Shown in pieces: positions 40,434-50,263 of a DNA stretch of 64,000 bases. The notes beneath the pieces are model-generated. The model worked only from the letters and a program-made list of their open reading frames with translations. It was not told the origin of the DNA and made no database searches. This DNA comes from Skeletonema tropicum (Eukaryota > Bacillariophyta > Thalassiosirophyceae > Thalassiosirales > Thalassiosiraceae), in assembly GCA_037178625.1 (NCBI GenBank), contig CM074131.1, positions 1,612,001 through 1,676,000 of the forward strand, given 5' to 3'. A program made the position numbers and the translations under genes. Within the stretch, counting starts at the first letter, position 1. Every line of letters starts with the position of its first letter.

Positions 40434-42587
40434 ATGGACTTTCAGCAGGCAGTAAGTGTACCCACAAAGCAATCAGAAGACAGTGGCGGCGGGGGGCTCA
40501 ACAGAATGTTGGGGTTCTCAGGCAGTAGAGGAGATGTCCCACGCCGAAAATCCAGTTCCAATTCTTTTGACGTAGCGGCCAGTCTATTTTCCTCGATGCA
40601 AAATCTTGAAGCATCAGGTAGAAGCTTGAGCTCACTGCTCCATGGCCATGGTGGATCAGCTTCGTCGGGGCCATTGATGCCGCTGGGTCCTCAACTAAAT
40701 CTAGGTGACCACCACGGTGGGTTTCCTTTGGGAGGTGTTGGGACCGGTCAAAACAATAATCTCCGTCGTCCTCCAAGAAACCTCATGCAGTTGATCCCAT
40801 CTGCGCAGTTGGGGGGCTCGTTACAGCATCAAAATCTAGGCATGGGTGACATCCTTCACCATCAACAGCAACAAGTTGAAGGCAACCCTTTCCAAGCTCC
40901 ACCACGTCTTGACACCATTAGGAGAGGTTACTATCCATCTTCATCAAAAATGCAAGGCTCAATAAGTAATAGCTCCAGCATGGACGACCTCAAAGGCGTA
41001 AACAACTATACAACCCAAGAATTAATAAATGAATTGTCACGTCGCAGATCTGAAAGAAGCAGGGCGTCAGCTGTGTTAGACGCTAAGTCGGCGATGTTCT
41101 CAGCCGAGCTATTTCCAAACACACGTCTGATGAAAGAGGGTCGGTCTCATGAGTTACGCAACTGTTCTCGCGCTAATGTTGATGATTTGGCCAATCCATA
41201 TCAGATGCAACCAGGCAACCCCACTAGGCGGCGGGGGAGTGAAGATTCGTTGGATTTACTAGCAGCCACAGCGAATATCAATGCGGTGAGAGAGAAGGTT
41301 GAAGAGGATAAGCAAATATCAAATTCTACTCAAGGTATTGGTTCGGACACCGTGGTTGTCAGAACTATCCCTACTCGCTTCATACCAGCAAGAAAAACCG
41401 CGGAGAAGAAAAGAAAGAGTGAGAGTGTTCTATCAGATGTCTCGATTACAAGCGACGATGAAGATGCTATTAGCAAGAGGAAGAAGGTAAAACGTAATCC
41501 CAGTACTTCCTCATTAGACGTGCTATTGACGGCGTTGGGAGATGATCTTGAAAATTTGGATAAAAAGGAAGAAAAGAAAGAAGAAGAAGTGCCCTCTATT
41601 TTACAGAGAGAAAACAAAGATGAATTGTTACTGCGCAGATTGAGTAAAGAAAGCATCTTTTCCAGCATATCTGATGATCAGCCATCTTACGAGGACATGA
41701 TCTGCCAACCCATAATGCAAGAAAGTATGTCTAGAAAGAAAGAGCAACCAAATTTGGCACCATTCTTTGGTTCCCGATCTTCTTTTCCAATGCCCTCGAA
41801 GGAATCTAGTGCTATGCTGTACCGACCTCATGGGCTGAACTTGGATTATGCTAGGAGACTGCAAGCATCTAATGCGATGATGGCTTCACTAGAATCTGAA
41901 ATGATGCGAAATGACTTAGCTTTGAGGCAGATCGCGCTTCGCGAAATGCAAAGGCAAAGGCAGCAGTTTGCCTCTCGCATGGTGCAAAATAATTTGCAGA
42001 GTGACAAGGGTTCACCATCACTTGCTGAGGGTTCACCATCATTTGCTGAGGGTTCACCATCACTTGCTGATTCAAAGCCCGAGCAACAGCAACAAATGCA
42101 ACTTCCTCGAAAATTCACCTCGTCAGACTCTAGGAATGTATCTGTTTCAAATAGTGAGAAGCCTGCGAAAGCCAAAGAAGAAAAGAATGAACCAACCACC
42201 ACTTCAATCGATACCGTTGGCTCTCCTTTGCGATGGAATAGGAAAGCCGAGAGGCCAAACAGAATTCCGCCGAAGGAAGCTCTGGAGATATTTCTATCAG
42301 CCCATGGCAAGAAGGGAGAAGCTTTACGAGAGTCAATGCTTAAAGCCATCAGTGATACAGAAGGCTCTCTTGCAACTATCCACTCTTGGGATCGTTCACA
42401 AGGTTTGCGTAAGTGTCATAATCGGACAGTGGTGAAGACGAGAAGAAGTCGTGCGCAGCTAAAGGCTTTCTTGACGGGCGTGGATCCTCCTAAAGAGCCG
42501 CATTTGAATCGAAAGCGGCAAAAGAAGAGCAAAAGTAAAAAAGTGGATGATGTATTTGGACCACCAAGAGGATTCGCCCATTCATAA
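40434..42587 (+). CDS. Large low-complexity nuclear-type protein, unrecognised
   Basis: 717 residues from ATG 40434. The preceding TTGTATAATTTCAG looks like a 3' splice site, so a 5' UTR intron is possible. The N-terminal two thirds are Ser-, Gly- and Gln-rich with repeated acidic/basic blocks, including nuclear-localisation-like SKRKKVKR. A 24-bp unit repeated three times (SPSLAEG/SPSFAEG) lies near 42005-42070. The C-terminus is the most ordered part: PPKEALEIFLSAHGKKGEAL then IHSWDRSQGLRKCHNRTVVK, a basic TRRSRAQLKAFLTG, and a Lys-rich end. This looks like a compact conserved domain, possibly nucleic-acid binding. I do not recognise the family. ORF intact. Confidence 0.75.
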   Translation: MDFQQAVSVPTKQSEDSGGGGLNRMLGFSGSRGDVPRRKSSSNSFDVAASLFSSMQNLEASGRSLSSLLHGHGGSASSGPLMPLGPQLNLGDHHGGFPLGGVGTGQNNNLRRPPRNLMQLIPSAQLGGSLQHQNLGMGDILHHQQQQVEGNPFQAPPRLDTIRRGYYPSSSKMQGSISNSSSMDDLKGVNNYTTQELINELSRRRSERSRASAVLDAKSAMFSAELFPNTRLMKEGRSHELRNCSRANVDDLANPYQMQPGNPTRRRGSEDSLDLLAATANINAVREKVEEDKQISNSTQGIGSDTVVVRTIPTRFIPARKTAEKKRKSESVLSDVSITSDDEDAISKRKKVKRNPSTSSLDVLLTALGDDLENLDKKEEKKEEEVPSILQRENKDELLLRRLSKESIFSSISDDQPSYEDMICQPIMQESMSRKKEQPNLAPFFGSRSSFPMPSKESSAMLYRPHGLNLDYARRLQASNAMMASLESEMMRNDLALRQIALREMQRQRQQFASRMVQNNLQSDKGSPSLAEGSPSFAEGSPSLADSKPEQQQQMQLPRKFTSSDSRNVSVSNSEKPAKAKEEKNEPTTTSIDTVGSPLRWNRKAERPNRIPPKEALEIFLSAHGKKGEALRESMLKAISDTEGSLATIHSWDRSQGLRKCHNRTVVKTRRSRAQLKAFLTGVDPPKEPHLNRKRQKKSKSKKVDDVFGPPRGFAHS

Positions 42588-42724
42588 GTAGTTCATTATT
42601 TCATATTGACCAATTCTTTGGGCTGGGTCGCAGTAGAATTAACTAACATTATCTATATTAAATACACACATATGAAGCTATCTATTTGGCAAAGAATACG
42701 GTTCAATCTAACGCACTATCATCG

Positions 42725-43687
42725 TTACGGGTTGTACTGGTCTGTATTGTGATCGAAGAGATACTTCACAGAAGCCACAAACTCTGCAGTAGCCACTTGC
42801 TTTGGCACCTTTGGAAATAACGCATTATCCACAAACTCTGCCATATCTTTGATCTCCTGCAACTTATATGACTCGTGTGCACAAGGATATTTCTTTTGGG
42901 TCACATCAATTCCTTCATTCTCAAGTCGTTGGACACCGTACATTTGTTGATGACACAGAACTTTATTGTCGAACGTTCCATGCGTCCAGAGAAGAGGGGT
43001 CATCTCTGCGACATAACCGTTCACAGGAAAGTTCCAACTATTCGGCAGCCATCCTGAAAGGCACACGCAGCCAGCAAATGGTTGGCTTGAGATATCCAGG
43101 CAAGTACGCAAATTGGTTAAAGTGTGTAAGTCGTGATCATAAAACAAAGATATGATTTCACTTAAACACGTTCGTAGCTTCCAAACTACTCACTGCTTTC
43201 TTTCTTTACGAAAATATGATGCTAGCATGGCCACCGCAGCTCCCTGTGCAAAGCCTCCGACAACTATTCTAGATGCAGGAATACCTCGTTCTAGCTCTAC
43301 GTCCTTGACGATTTCCTCCACCATGCAAACTGCGTTTAGTTGTCCAATGACATCATCCCTTGAAGTGGAATCGATTGGCCAATCGAATATATCGAACCAG
43401 GCCGGGACTAACTCGCCACCGTTCAGCGTGATACCTTTGATGGGTGCTTGTGGAAATATGTATTCAATCTTATCGGTGGACAAACGAGGACATACCGATG
43501 GCAGCATGTGATCTAACGATGCCCAACCACTAGAAGTGTCCCCCATTCCGTGAAGGAAGATGACGGCACCTCGATCATCGCCACTGATCGGAGGAGTCCA
43601 GTGATGACCAGCGTCCTGGAATGCCGACACAAGACCAGCGGAGATGACCAAGAGGCAGACCACTGTTTGCAATGCCAGCATCATCAT
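42725..43687 (-). CDS. Thioesterase paralogue C, predicted catalytically inactive (Ser to Ala)
   Basis: Two exons, 43687-43194 and 43085-42725, with a 108-bp GTGAGT...CAAG intron placed before QPFAGCVCLSGW, a different position from paralogues A and B. The family fold is evident (FLHGMGDTSSGWASL, NGGELVPAWFDIFDWPI, PFAGCVCLSGWLP, HGTFDNKV, YPCAHES). The nucleophile elbow, however, reads GGFAQGAAVA: codon GCA replaces the Ser codon, while the acid and base residues remain. The N-terminus MMMLALQTVVCLLVISAGLV followed by SAF is a strong signal peptide with an ASAF-like motif, so the protein probably enters the secretory route or plastid. An inactive esterase could act as a lipid- or acyl-protein-binding protein. 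Confidence 0.85.
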
Positions 43688-43999
43688 TTTTGATAACCCA
43701 GAGGATGCTGAAATAGCTGACGCGATGCAGAATGCTTGTGATGTCGTTGTTCTCTTGAGATATCACTCGTGCTTAGTCCTGTTCCTAAAAACCAGCAAAC
43801 AATGCTGATGCCATCATGGTCGGCATGCATCATGAGGAGGATTTGAGTTCTTATTTCTTTTAGCGATTCATCGATCGCAGGACATCTGCTGAGTTTGCAG
43901 GGTGTGGTATTTGTGTTGCGCGGGGTGCGTTGCTGGAAGTTAATTGCGGCGTGCGTGGCTAACAGGCTTTTGTAAGTAATGCTTCTGTAATAAAAATAT
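43688..43999. other. Intergenic, 312 bp
   Basis: Upstream of thioesterase C and downstream of RPT5, both on the minus strand. No gene or repeat recognised. Confidence 0.45.
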
Positions 44000-45466
44000 T
44001 TAGGCAAAGTAATCTAAAGAACCCTTCTTCTTGGCAGCCACAACGCTAATGGCCTCAATGAAGTCCTCATGGACAATCTCTGCCCTCTCTGATCTCAGTG
44101 CCAACATACCAGCTTCCACACAAACAGCCTTGAGCTGAGCTCCATTGAAATCCTCACAACTTCTTGCCAGCTCCTCAAACACTACCTCCGATGAAACATT
44201 CATTTTCCTCGAATGGATTCTCATAATCTTTGCTCTGGCATCTTCCGCGGGGTGTGGCAATTCAATCTTACGATCCAGCCGTCCAGACCTCAATAGTGCC
44301 GGGTCCAAAACATCCGGACGGTTAGTGGCGGCAATGACCTTGATCATATCATTCGAGTTGAATCCATCCAATTGACTCAACAATTCCAACATGGTACGTT
44401 GGACCTCACGATCACCCGATTGATCACCCCCAAAACGCTTGGTACCGATCGCATCCAACTCATCAATAAAGATAATCGCACCGCAAGATGTACCATCGGC
44501 AATTTTCTCCTTGGCAAGTTCGAATGCATCCCGAATCAACTTGGCTCCATCTCCAATAAACATTTGAACCAACTGAGGTCCAGCGAGTTTCAAAAACACG
44601 GCATTGGTCTGATTGGCACACGCACGTGCCAACAATGTCTTCCCGGTTCCGGGAGGACCGTGGAGGAGTACCCCCTTGGGTGGCTTGATACCAATCGTAT
44701 CAAACATATCCTTATGCGTCATGGGCAATACGATCGCCTCGATAAGTTCTTGAATCTGCTTATCGGCACCACCAATATCAGAATATTCCTCCGTCGGACG
44801 TTCATCCACCTCCATGGCCTTGACACGTGAGTCAAATTCCGCCGGCAATTTTTCCAAAATCAAATACGAATCCTTGTTGGTCCCCACCAAATCACTCGGT
44901 CGAAGCTCTTCCGTATCAACCAAACCAGGCACGGGCAAATAAATCGTCTGCCTCGTCGAAGTTCGAATCACCGCACTCCTCGTCTTTCGATCGGCATTGA
45001 CATCGGCCGCGGCACCATCCTCCCCACCCCCCTCCTCGGCATCCAATCCATCCTCTGCATCGGGTTCCAACACCTCCACGACATTCCCGACCAAGTAGGG
45101 CAACTGTTTGTTCAACTTGACCTTTTCAATATTTTCACGGATGCGTTCTCGCTGTGCCCGGCTTTCATGTTGGATTCGTTGAATGTCACTGCGGAATATA
45201 CGAACTTCATTGTCAATGAGTTGGATGCGTTGGCGGAGTTCGGCGATGGACATGGCGGCTGTTTCGTCGTCGATCATGTCTTCGTCTTCGGCGGCTGCTG
45301 GATCGTCCGATTTGGATTCTTCGGCACCACCACCTCCGCCTGATGATGAGGCATTATTGGATCCGCTGCTGTTGTCTTTTTCATTATTGTTGTTATCGGC
45401 GCCGCCACCGTTGGCGGCATCCCCGGCGTCTCCCCAGATATCGGCTCCTTCTAGATCGTCACTCAT
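44000..45466 (-). CDS. RPT5: 26S proteasome regulatory AAA-ATPase subunit RPT5 (PSMC3)
   Basis: Subunit of the ATPase ring that unfolds substrates into the 20S core. An acidic N-terminus ([13 protein letters not shown]) is followed by a coiled coil, an OB-type domain and the AAA module: Walker A GPPGTGKT, Walker [17 protein letters not shown], sensor 1 AATNRPD and arginine-finger region [16 protein letters not shown]. The pore loop is [16 protein letters not shown] and the C-terminus is [10 protein letters not shown]. The terminal hydrophobic-Tyr/Phe-Ala tail fits the HbYX-type anchors of RPT5. The start is ATG 45466; the longer frame begins with TTG. The gene is intact and head to head with PSMA1, another proteasome subunit, across 321 bp. 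Confidence 0.97.
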   Translation of the reverse strand: MSDDLEGADIWGDAGDAANGGGADNNNNEKDNSSGSNNASSSGGGGGAEESKSDDPAAAEDEDMIDDETAAMSIAELRQRIQLIDNEVRIFRSDIQRIQHESRAQRERIRENIEKVKLNKQLPYLVGNVVEVLEPDAEDGLDAEEGGGEDGAAADVNADRKTRSAVIRTSTRQTIYLPVPGLVDTEELRPSDLVGTNKDSYLILEKLPAEFDSRVKAMEVDERPTEEYSDIGGADKQIQELIEAIVLPMTHKDMFDTIGIKPPKGVLLHGPPGTGKTLLARACANQTNAVFLKLAGPQLVQMFIGDGAKLIRDAFELAKEKIADGTSCGAIIFIDELDAIGTKRFGGDQSGDREVQRTMLELLSQLDGFNSNDMIKVIAATNRPDVLDPALLRSGRLDRKIELPHPAEDARAKIMRIHSRKMNVSSEVVFEELARSCEDFNGAQLKAVCVEAGMLALRSERAEIVHEDFIEAISVVAAKKKGSLDYFA

Positions 45467-45787
45467 TTTGTACAATTATTGTTAGTATTATGCTGCCGCT
45501 GCCGCTGCTTCTGAACTGTTGTTGCGTATTACACTGGGCTATATTGATCACGTATTATGAGGCAATGATGTTGATTTTTGCATCATCTTTTTCACGATCC
45601 TTCGGAAAGCTTCGATTTTCGATTTTCGTCTCTTTTTACTCAAAGATCTCACGCACAACACACAAATCAAACAGCGATTGCAATACAATGCAATCGAATA
45701 CATAGTAGCTTCATCAATAGATCGTTACGCTCATCACATTGACTGACTGCAATAACTAATTAATCATCTCTAACATACACTGCCACT
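45467..45787. promoter_or_regulatory. Shared 321-bp divergent promoter region of RPT5 and PSMA1
   Basis: The two start codons are 321 bp apart with no other frame of note between. Diatom promoters have few known motifs and I do not identify a specific factor site. Shared use is inferred from distance and the common pathway. Confidence 0.5.
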
Positions 45788-46700
45788 ATGTTTCGGAATA
45801 TGTATGATACCGACGTGACGGTCTGGAGTCCAGAGGGTCGTCTGCTTCAGGTGCGAAATAAAATACTGTTTGTGCACAGATAGAGATGTTGTAACTTGCT
45901 TCTTTATCGACATCTCGAATACATAGCTGTTCATCACTAACAATAACCTCTTCCAAACAATAAAATCCTCAGGTCGAATACGCCATGGAATCAGTAAAAC
46001 AAGGCTCCGCCTGCATCGCCCTCCGCTCCTCCACCCACTCGGTCATCGGCGCACTCAAACGCTCCGTCTCGGAACTCTCCTCCCACCAACAAAAAATACT
46101 CGAAATCGACGACCACCTTGGCATTGGCATCGCCGGCCTTACCGCCGACGCACGCACACTTGCCAAATGGATGAGGAATGAATGTCTCAATCATAAATAT
46201 GTGTATGGGACCGCGTTGCCCAGTGGACGATTGGTGAACGGATTTGGCCGATCGTCATCAGAGGACGACTCAGTCCTATGTGAGGCGTCCGTATGGGGTG
46301 GGCTTGTTGGTTGCGTCGTTTGATAAGAATGGACCGCATGTCTATCAGACTTGTCCTTCGGGGAATGTCTATGAGTGTTATGCTACCGCCATTGGGGCGA
46401 GGTCTCAGAGTGGACGGACCTATTTGGAGAAATATTGTGATTCCTTTGAGGAATGTTCCAAGGATGATCTTATCATGCATGCGTTGAAGGCTCTTGTGGG
46501 GTGTGTTAGTGGGGATGGAGAGTTGACCAATGAGAATGGAAGTGTGGCCGATTGTGGGGAAGGATCAGAAGTTTACCTTGATTGAGGGGGAGGAGTTGCA
46601 GCCTTATTTGGATAGGCTGGAGTTAGAGGGGGGAAATAATGGGGGTAATGCTGATGAAGAGGAGGATGATGATGGTGAGGCAGAGGAAATGGAAACGTAA
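45788..46700 (+). CDS. PSMA1: 20S proteasome alpha subunit PSMA1 (alpha-6 type), frame-disrupted
   Basis: Exon 1 (45788-45850) encodes [21 protein letters not shown] minus its last residues; a 122-bp intron (GTGCGA...CCTCAG) follows; exon 2 starts [14 protein letters not shown] at 45973. The N-terminus ([19 protein letters not shown]) and the [14 protein letters not shown] motif identify the alpha-6/PSMA1 subunit. Exon 2 needs two one-base corrections: surplus G at 46246-46247, restoring the [15 protein letters not shown] segment, and surplus C at 46548-46549, restoring [15 protein letters not shown] and the acidic tail ending in EEMET. Such conserved, essential genes are unlikely to be pseudogenes, so sequence error is preferred. 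Stop TAA 46698-46700. Confidence 0.93.
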
Positions 46701-47164
46701 AAGATGAATTTATATGACAAGATGAAAATTTGATTTGGACAAAAAGCTACAACAAAAACAACAACAAGGTAATGTTGGGGTTTTATTTTCCCATCAAGCT
46801 GACAAAACTAGATACGACTTTTTGTTTAGAAACTGTCTTCATTCTGCACTATGCAGATAACATTATTACTCATCATGCAGTTGATTCTTTTGCCAATGCA
46901 GTTGATTCTTTTGCCAAGAAGCCTTGCTCTACCATTCTATCATAGCGGCGCGGCTTGTATGTAGTAGATTGCTGATACACACGTAAGAGCATCTACGAAT
47001 AGTTATGCGCACAATAGGGAGTTTGGATATTGGGGACAAAAATTGCTCTTCCTGCTTTTTGCACTTTTCGACTTCATTCTTCGTTATCGTTTTGGTTTGG
47101 TTGTCTCTCTCAACTCTCAATAGTTATAGTTTGGTAGACGTTGCGTTGCCATGGTCATGGTGCA
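46701..47164. other. Intergenic, 464 bp, with a 21-bp tandem duplication
   Basis: GCAGTTGATTCTTTTGCCAA is repeated twice in tandem at about 46879-46919. No gene supported. Confidence 0.5.
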
Positions 47165-50100
47165 ATGAATAGTGGTGCCATAGAAGGGCTCAATGCGATC
47201 GAAATTATGAGTTTATATGATGCAGAAAGTTCCTCGCATTCTCCGGTGCTCTCCGCCGATTGCGTCCAATCTGTGGTTACCATCAATCCGGCGCCTCATC
47301 ATCCGAAGCCAATAATAATACTTTGCCTTCAGTCGATCTGAAAAAGAGGAGGCAATATCCATTGCTAAACGGTTCAGCATCACGGCGTAGCACGTCGGTC
47401 GCCACATGCAACTTATCCTCCAATGTTGGTAAAGATGATAATTCTGGTCATAACACGACAACATTGGTTGCCACATGCAATGGAAGACCAAACGGACGGA
47501 TACATTTGGCAACTATTGTCGAAGGGCATGGAGAAGATAACAAAGATGATGTTAGCAGAGTAGTTAAAATGAAGTACTCTTCAAAATCAGATGATAAAAA
47601 CAATCCGTCGTTTGCAACGGTGTGTATTGCAAGTGCTCCAAGCAGAACTAGTGTAGCGATATTGGGTCTTGATGTAGAAGGAAAGCTTTATGCTCATCAT
47701 TTTGAAATTGATGAGGCAAGCGGATCACACGACAACAATCAGTTTTTTGACATGGAACTTTGTACCAATAATCTTGATGGTGGTCACCAAAAGTCGTCCA
47801 AGAGGGGAAGAAATTCTAAGACTAAGACACCAACATCTATGCAAAGTGGCTCAGATGATAATCTATTTACCTCCATGAATACATTGACAGCAAGAATTGA
47901 ATCGGCTCGAGCAATCAATAGTAAATCAAATGCTTCAGAGAAGCGCTCGCAGGAGTCACCACGCTCTACACCGAAAGAAAAGGGGCGGAAAAGGAAGGCA
48001 TCTACTCCATCCAAAAGAGACAAAGGAAGTCGTGCCGTGTATGCCGTTGCGTCAAGACTGAACGAGTCTCATTTGCTTCCATCGCAATATCCACCAGTCA
48101 TTATTCGGTTGTCTCTTGATATTGAGAATGATCCGCATCATAAATCAGTGACCAGAGCATCTTGGTCCAAAGTACCAGGACTTGGAGAGATCCATAGTCC
48201 AATGACATGCATAACGTATGCTTCAAGATCTTCGTGTGGCAACCAGTTGTGGGGAGCACTCTTGTCGATGATGCGTCGTGGACAAAGACAAGATGATGTT
48301 GAAACGAATATTGGTAATGTTGACGAAGGTATCGTTTTTATGGGGTTTCAAAATGGATCACTGTATGCTAGTACAGTAATCAACGGAGAACCAGGCCACG
48401 CTTCTAGAATGCTACGACTGAATAGTGGCGAGCCTTTCCTTTCTGTACAGATTCTTCGAGACGAATTCACAGAGCCAAAACTCATGTGCGTTGGAGCTTT
48501 AGGGATGCTTGCAATTATTGACTCTGGCAAAAATAATGCGGTCAAAGTCGATATGAAACGTCTTCCTTTCAATGGACGTTGGTGCTCGTTTGCCTGCATT
48601 GGGTACCACAACAATACGTCAACTGACACAGACTTGTCACTGATCGCAACAAATGATATTGGACAGACTCATCTGTACCAGCTGTCATTGAAATGCAAAG
48701 GATCGAATGGAAGACATGTAGAAAAGGCAGAAAATCTTCATCTCCTAAAAGTCTTCCGTATTCCCATCTCCAATGGAAATGCATCTATTGGCACGAAGGC
48801 ATCGGAGTTCGTTTGGTCTTCTTTAGGTGGCAAAGTCAGTCTTATAAGGATAGCACCTGACCTGAAGATCAGGCGTGCAACTCGATCGAAGCATTCTTTA
48901 CTAGCTACGCTGAGACAAAAGGAAAACTCGAAATTTCGTCACATTACAAATCGAAGAGCTCAGGAAAGAACAGCAGTGTCCAAATATGATGCTGCTATTT
49001 CAACGTTGAAAGCGGCAATTGACGCAAAACAAGAAAGAGATGACATTCATTCCTCTGCTGCTCTGCTAGATTTTCGGTCAAATCAGGCTACAAAAGAAGT
49101 TCGTGACGCCATACGCATCGTCTCCCTTTCATCAAGTACTACGCCACCTCCAATCCAGTGCACAATAGATACGTCCAAGTCGAAAGCACAAGGCTTCGAC
49201 TTGGGAATGAAAAATGACAAGTTGGATGCCTCGTCTTCTTGGCTTCATTCTATCCATACTACATCATCGCAAATGATACGATCAGAGTCAATCAAAGACA
49301 TGACTCCGCTCTGCTACCGGAGAACAAGATATGGACTGGTGAAAGTTCTTTACGGTGGCTCATCAGCATCTCTCAGCTGCCAAAACAGCGCATCAATGCA
49401 TGTCTCTATTCATGACTTTTCTCCTGTCTCAGTCTACGCGACCTTGTCTAAAATATTTATCGAAAACGCAAGTACAGACAGCAATCCTTGGGAAGAATCG
49501 GTGACATTGGATGCGAAGGTGGACACGTTACATATCACAGGGCAGGCCAAGCGTGCCTACATGCAAGGTGCTGTTGTGCCATTCAAGCTGGGCGGAAAGT
49601 GTTCCGTCCCACTAGCTGGTGATTTGTTAACGCCTTTGCTGATGTTGGCCAATGTTATCAGGGTAAAAGATGTCAGTGAGGATTCGAGGACCGCCGCGGA
49701 GAAAGAAGTCCAACAAATGGTGCTAGGGGCTGGTGGTAGGAAAGAGAAGGTGCACTGTTGTTCTAGTTCCGTACTTCTTGCGAGCTCAAAGAATATTGAG
49801 CAGTATTCATCTGATCCGCGAGACAACGTAGGCGCTGTTCCCGTAGCTGTAGTTCTCAAATCACACAAAGATACTGGCTTATGTGAGCTTGGCTTTGCAA
49901 TTGGATCCTCTTCTAACAATCTGAACGACCTCATGTCACTGTTACCGTTGATGCGCCACTCCATTATCCGTTACTCACAACGAGAGGAGGATTTGCGGCT
50001 AGATGTGCTGAAAGATGAATGCTACAGCAGGCTCTTGTCTGAAAAGAGAGCGTCAAAAATTGCCAAGCATGTTGACCAGTGTGCACAAGAACTTTTATCT

Positions 50101-50205
50101 CGAATTGATGCATCGGAATCTAACGATACATGCCCATCTGCTATGCTGACGAAGTGTGTATCTTTGTATGAAATCATGCGTACTCTACAATTCATTATTG
50201 GTTAA
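47165..50205 (+). CDS. Large unrecognised protein, probably beta-propeller N-terminal half
   Basis: About 1,000 residues. The long open frame (47260-50205) lacks an early ATG. The best start is ATG 47165 (MNSGAIEGLNAIEIMSLYDA) in another frame, joined if one base is missing or two are surplus around 47260-47330. The first half alternates short beta-rich segments with charged linkers (for example VCIASAPSRTSVAILGLDVE, GIVFMGFQNGSLYAS and LMCVGALGMLAIIDSG). This is reminiscent of a WD-like propeller, and a basic KEKGRKRKASTPSKRDKG patch suggests a nuclear protein. The C-terminal half is mixed alpha/beta and ends in helices. I cannot assign a family; candidates to test include RNA polymerase I factor and Fanconi core subunits. 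Confidence 0.7.
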
Positions 50206-50263
50206 AAATACTCATAATTCAATAGCTCCTTCTTCATATATTAGCGCCTATTGTTGCCTAATT

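Noticed and set aside
1..46700. Programmed +1 frameshifting as a common mechanism
   Set aside because: The slip sites share no motif, stop codon or downstream structure, and occur in unrelated genes; homopolymer sequencing error is simpler.
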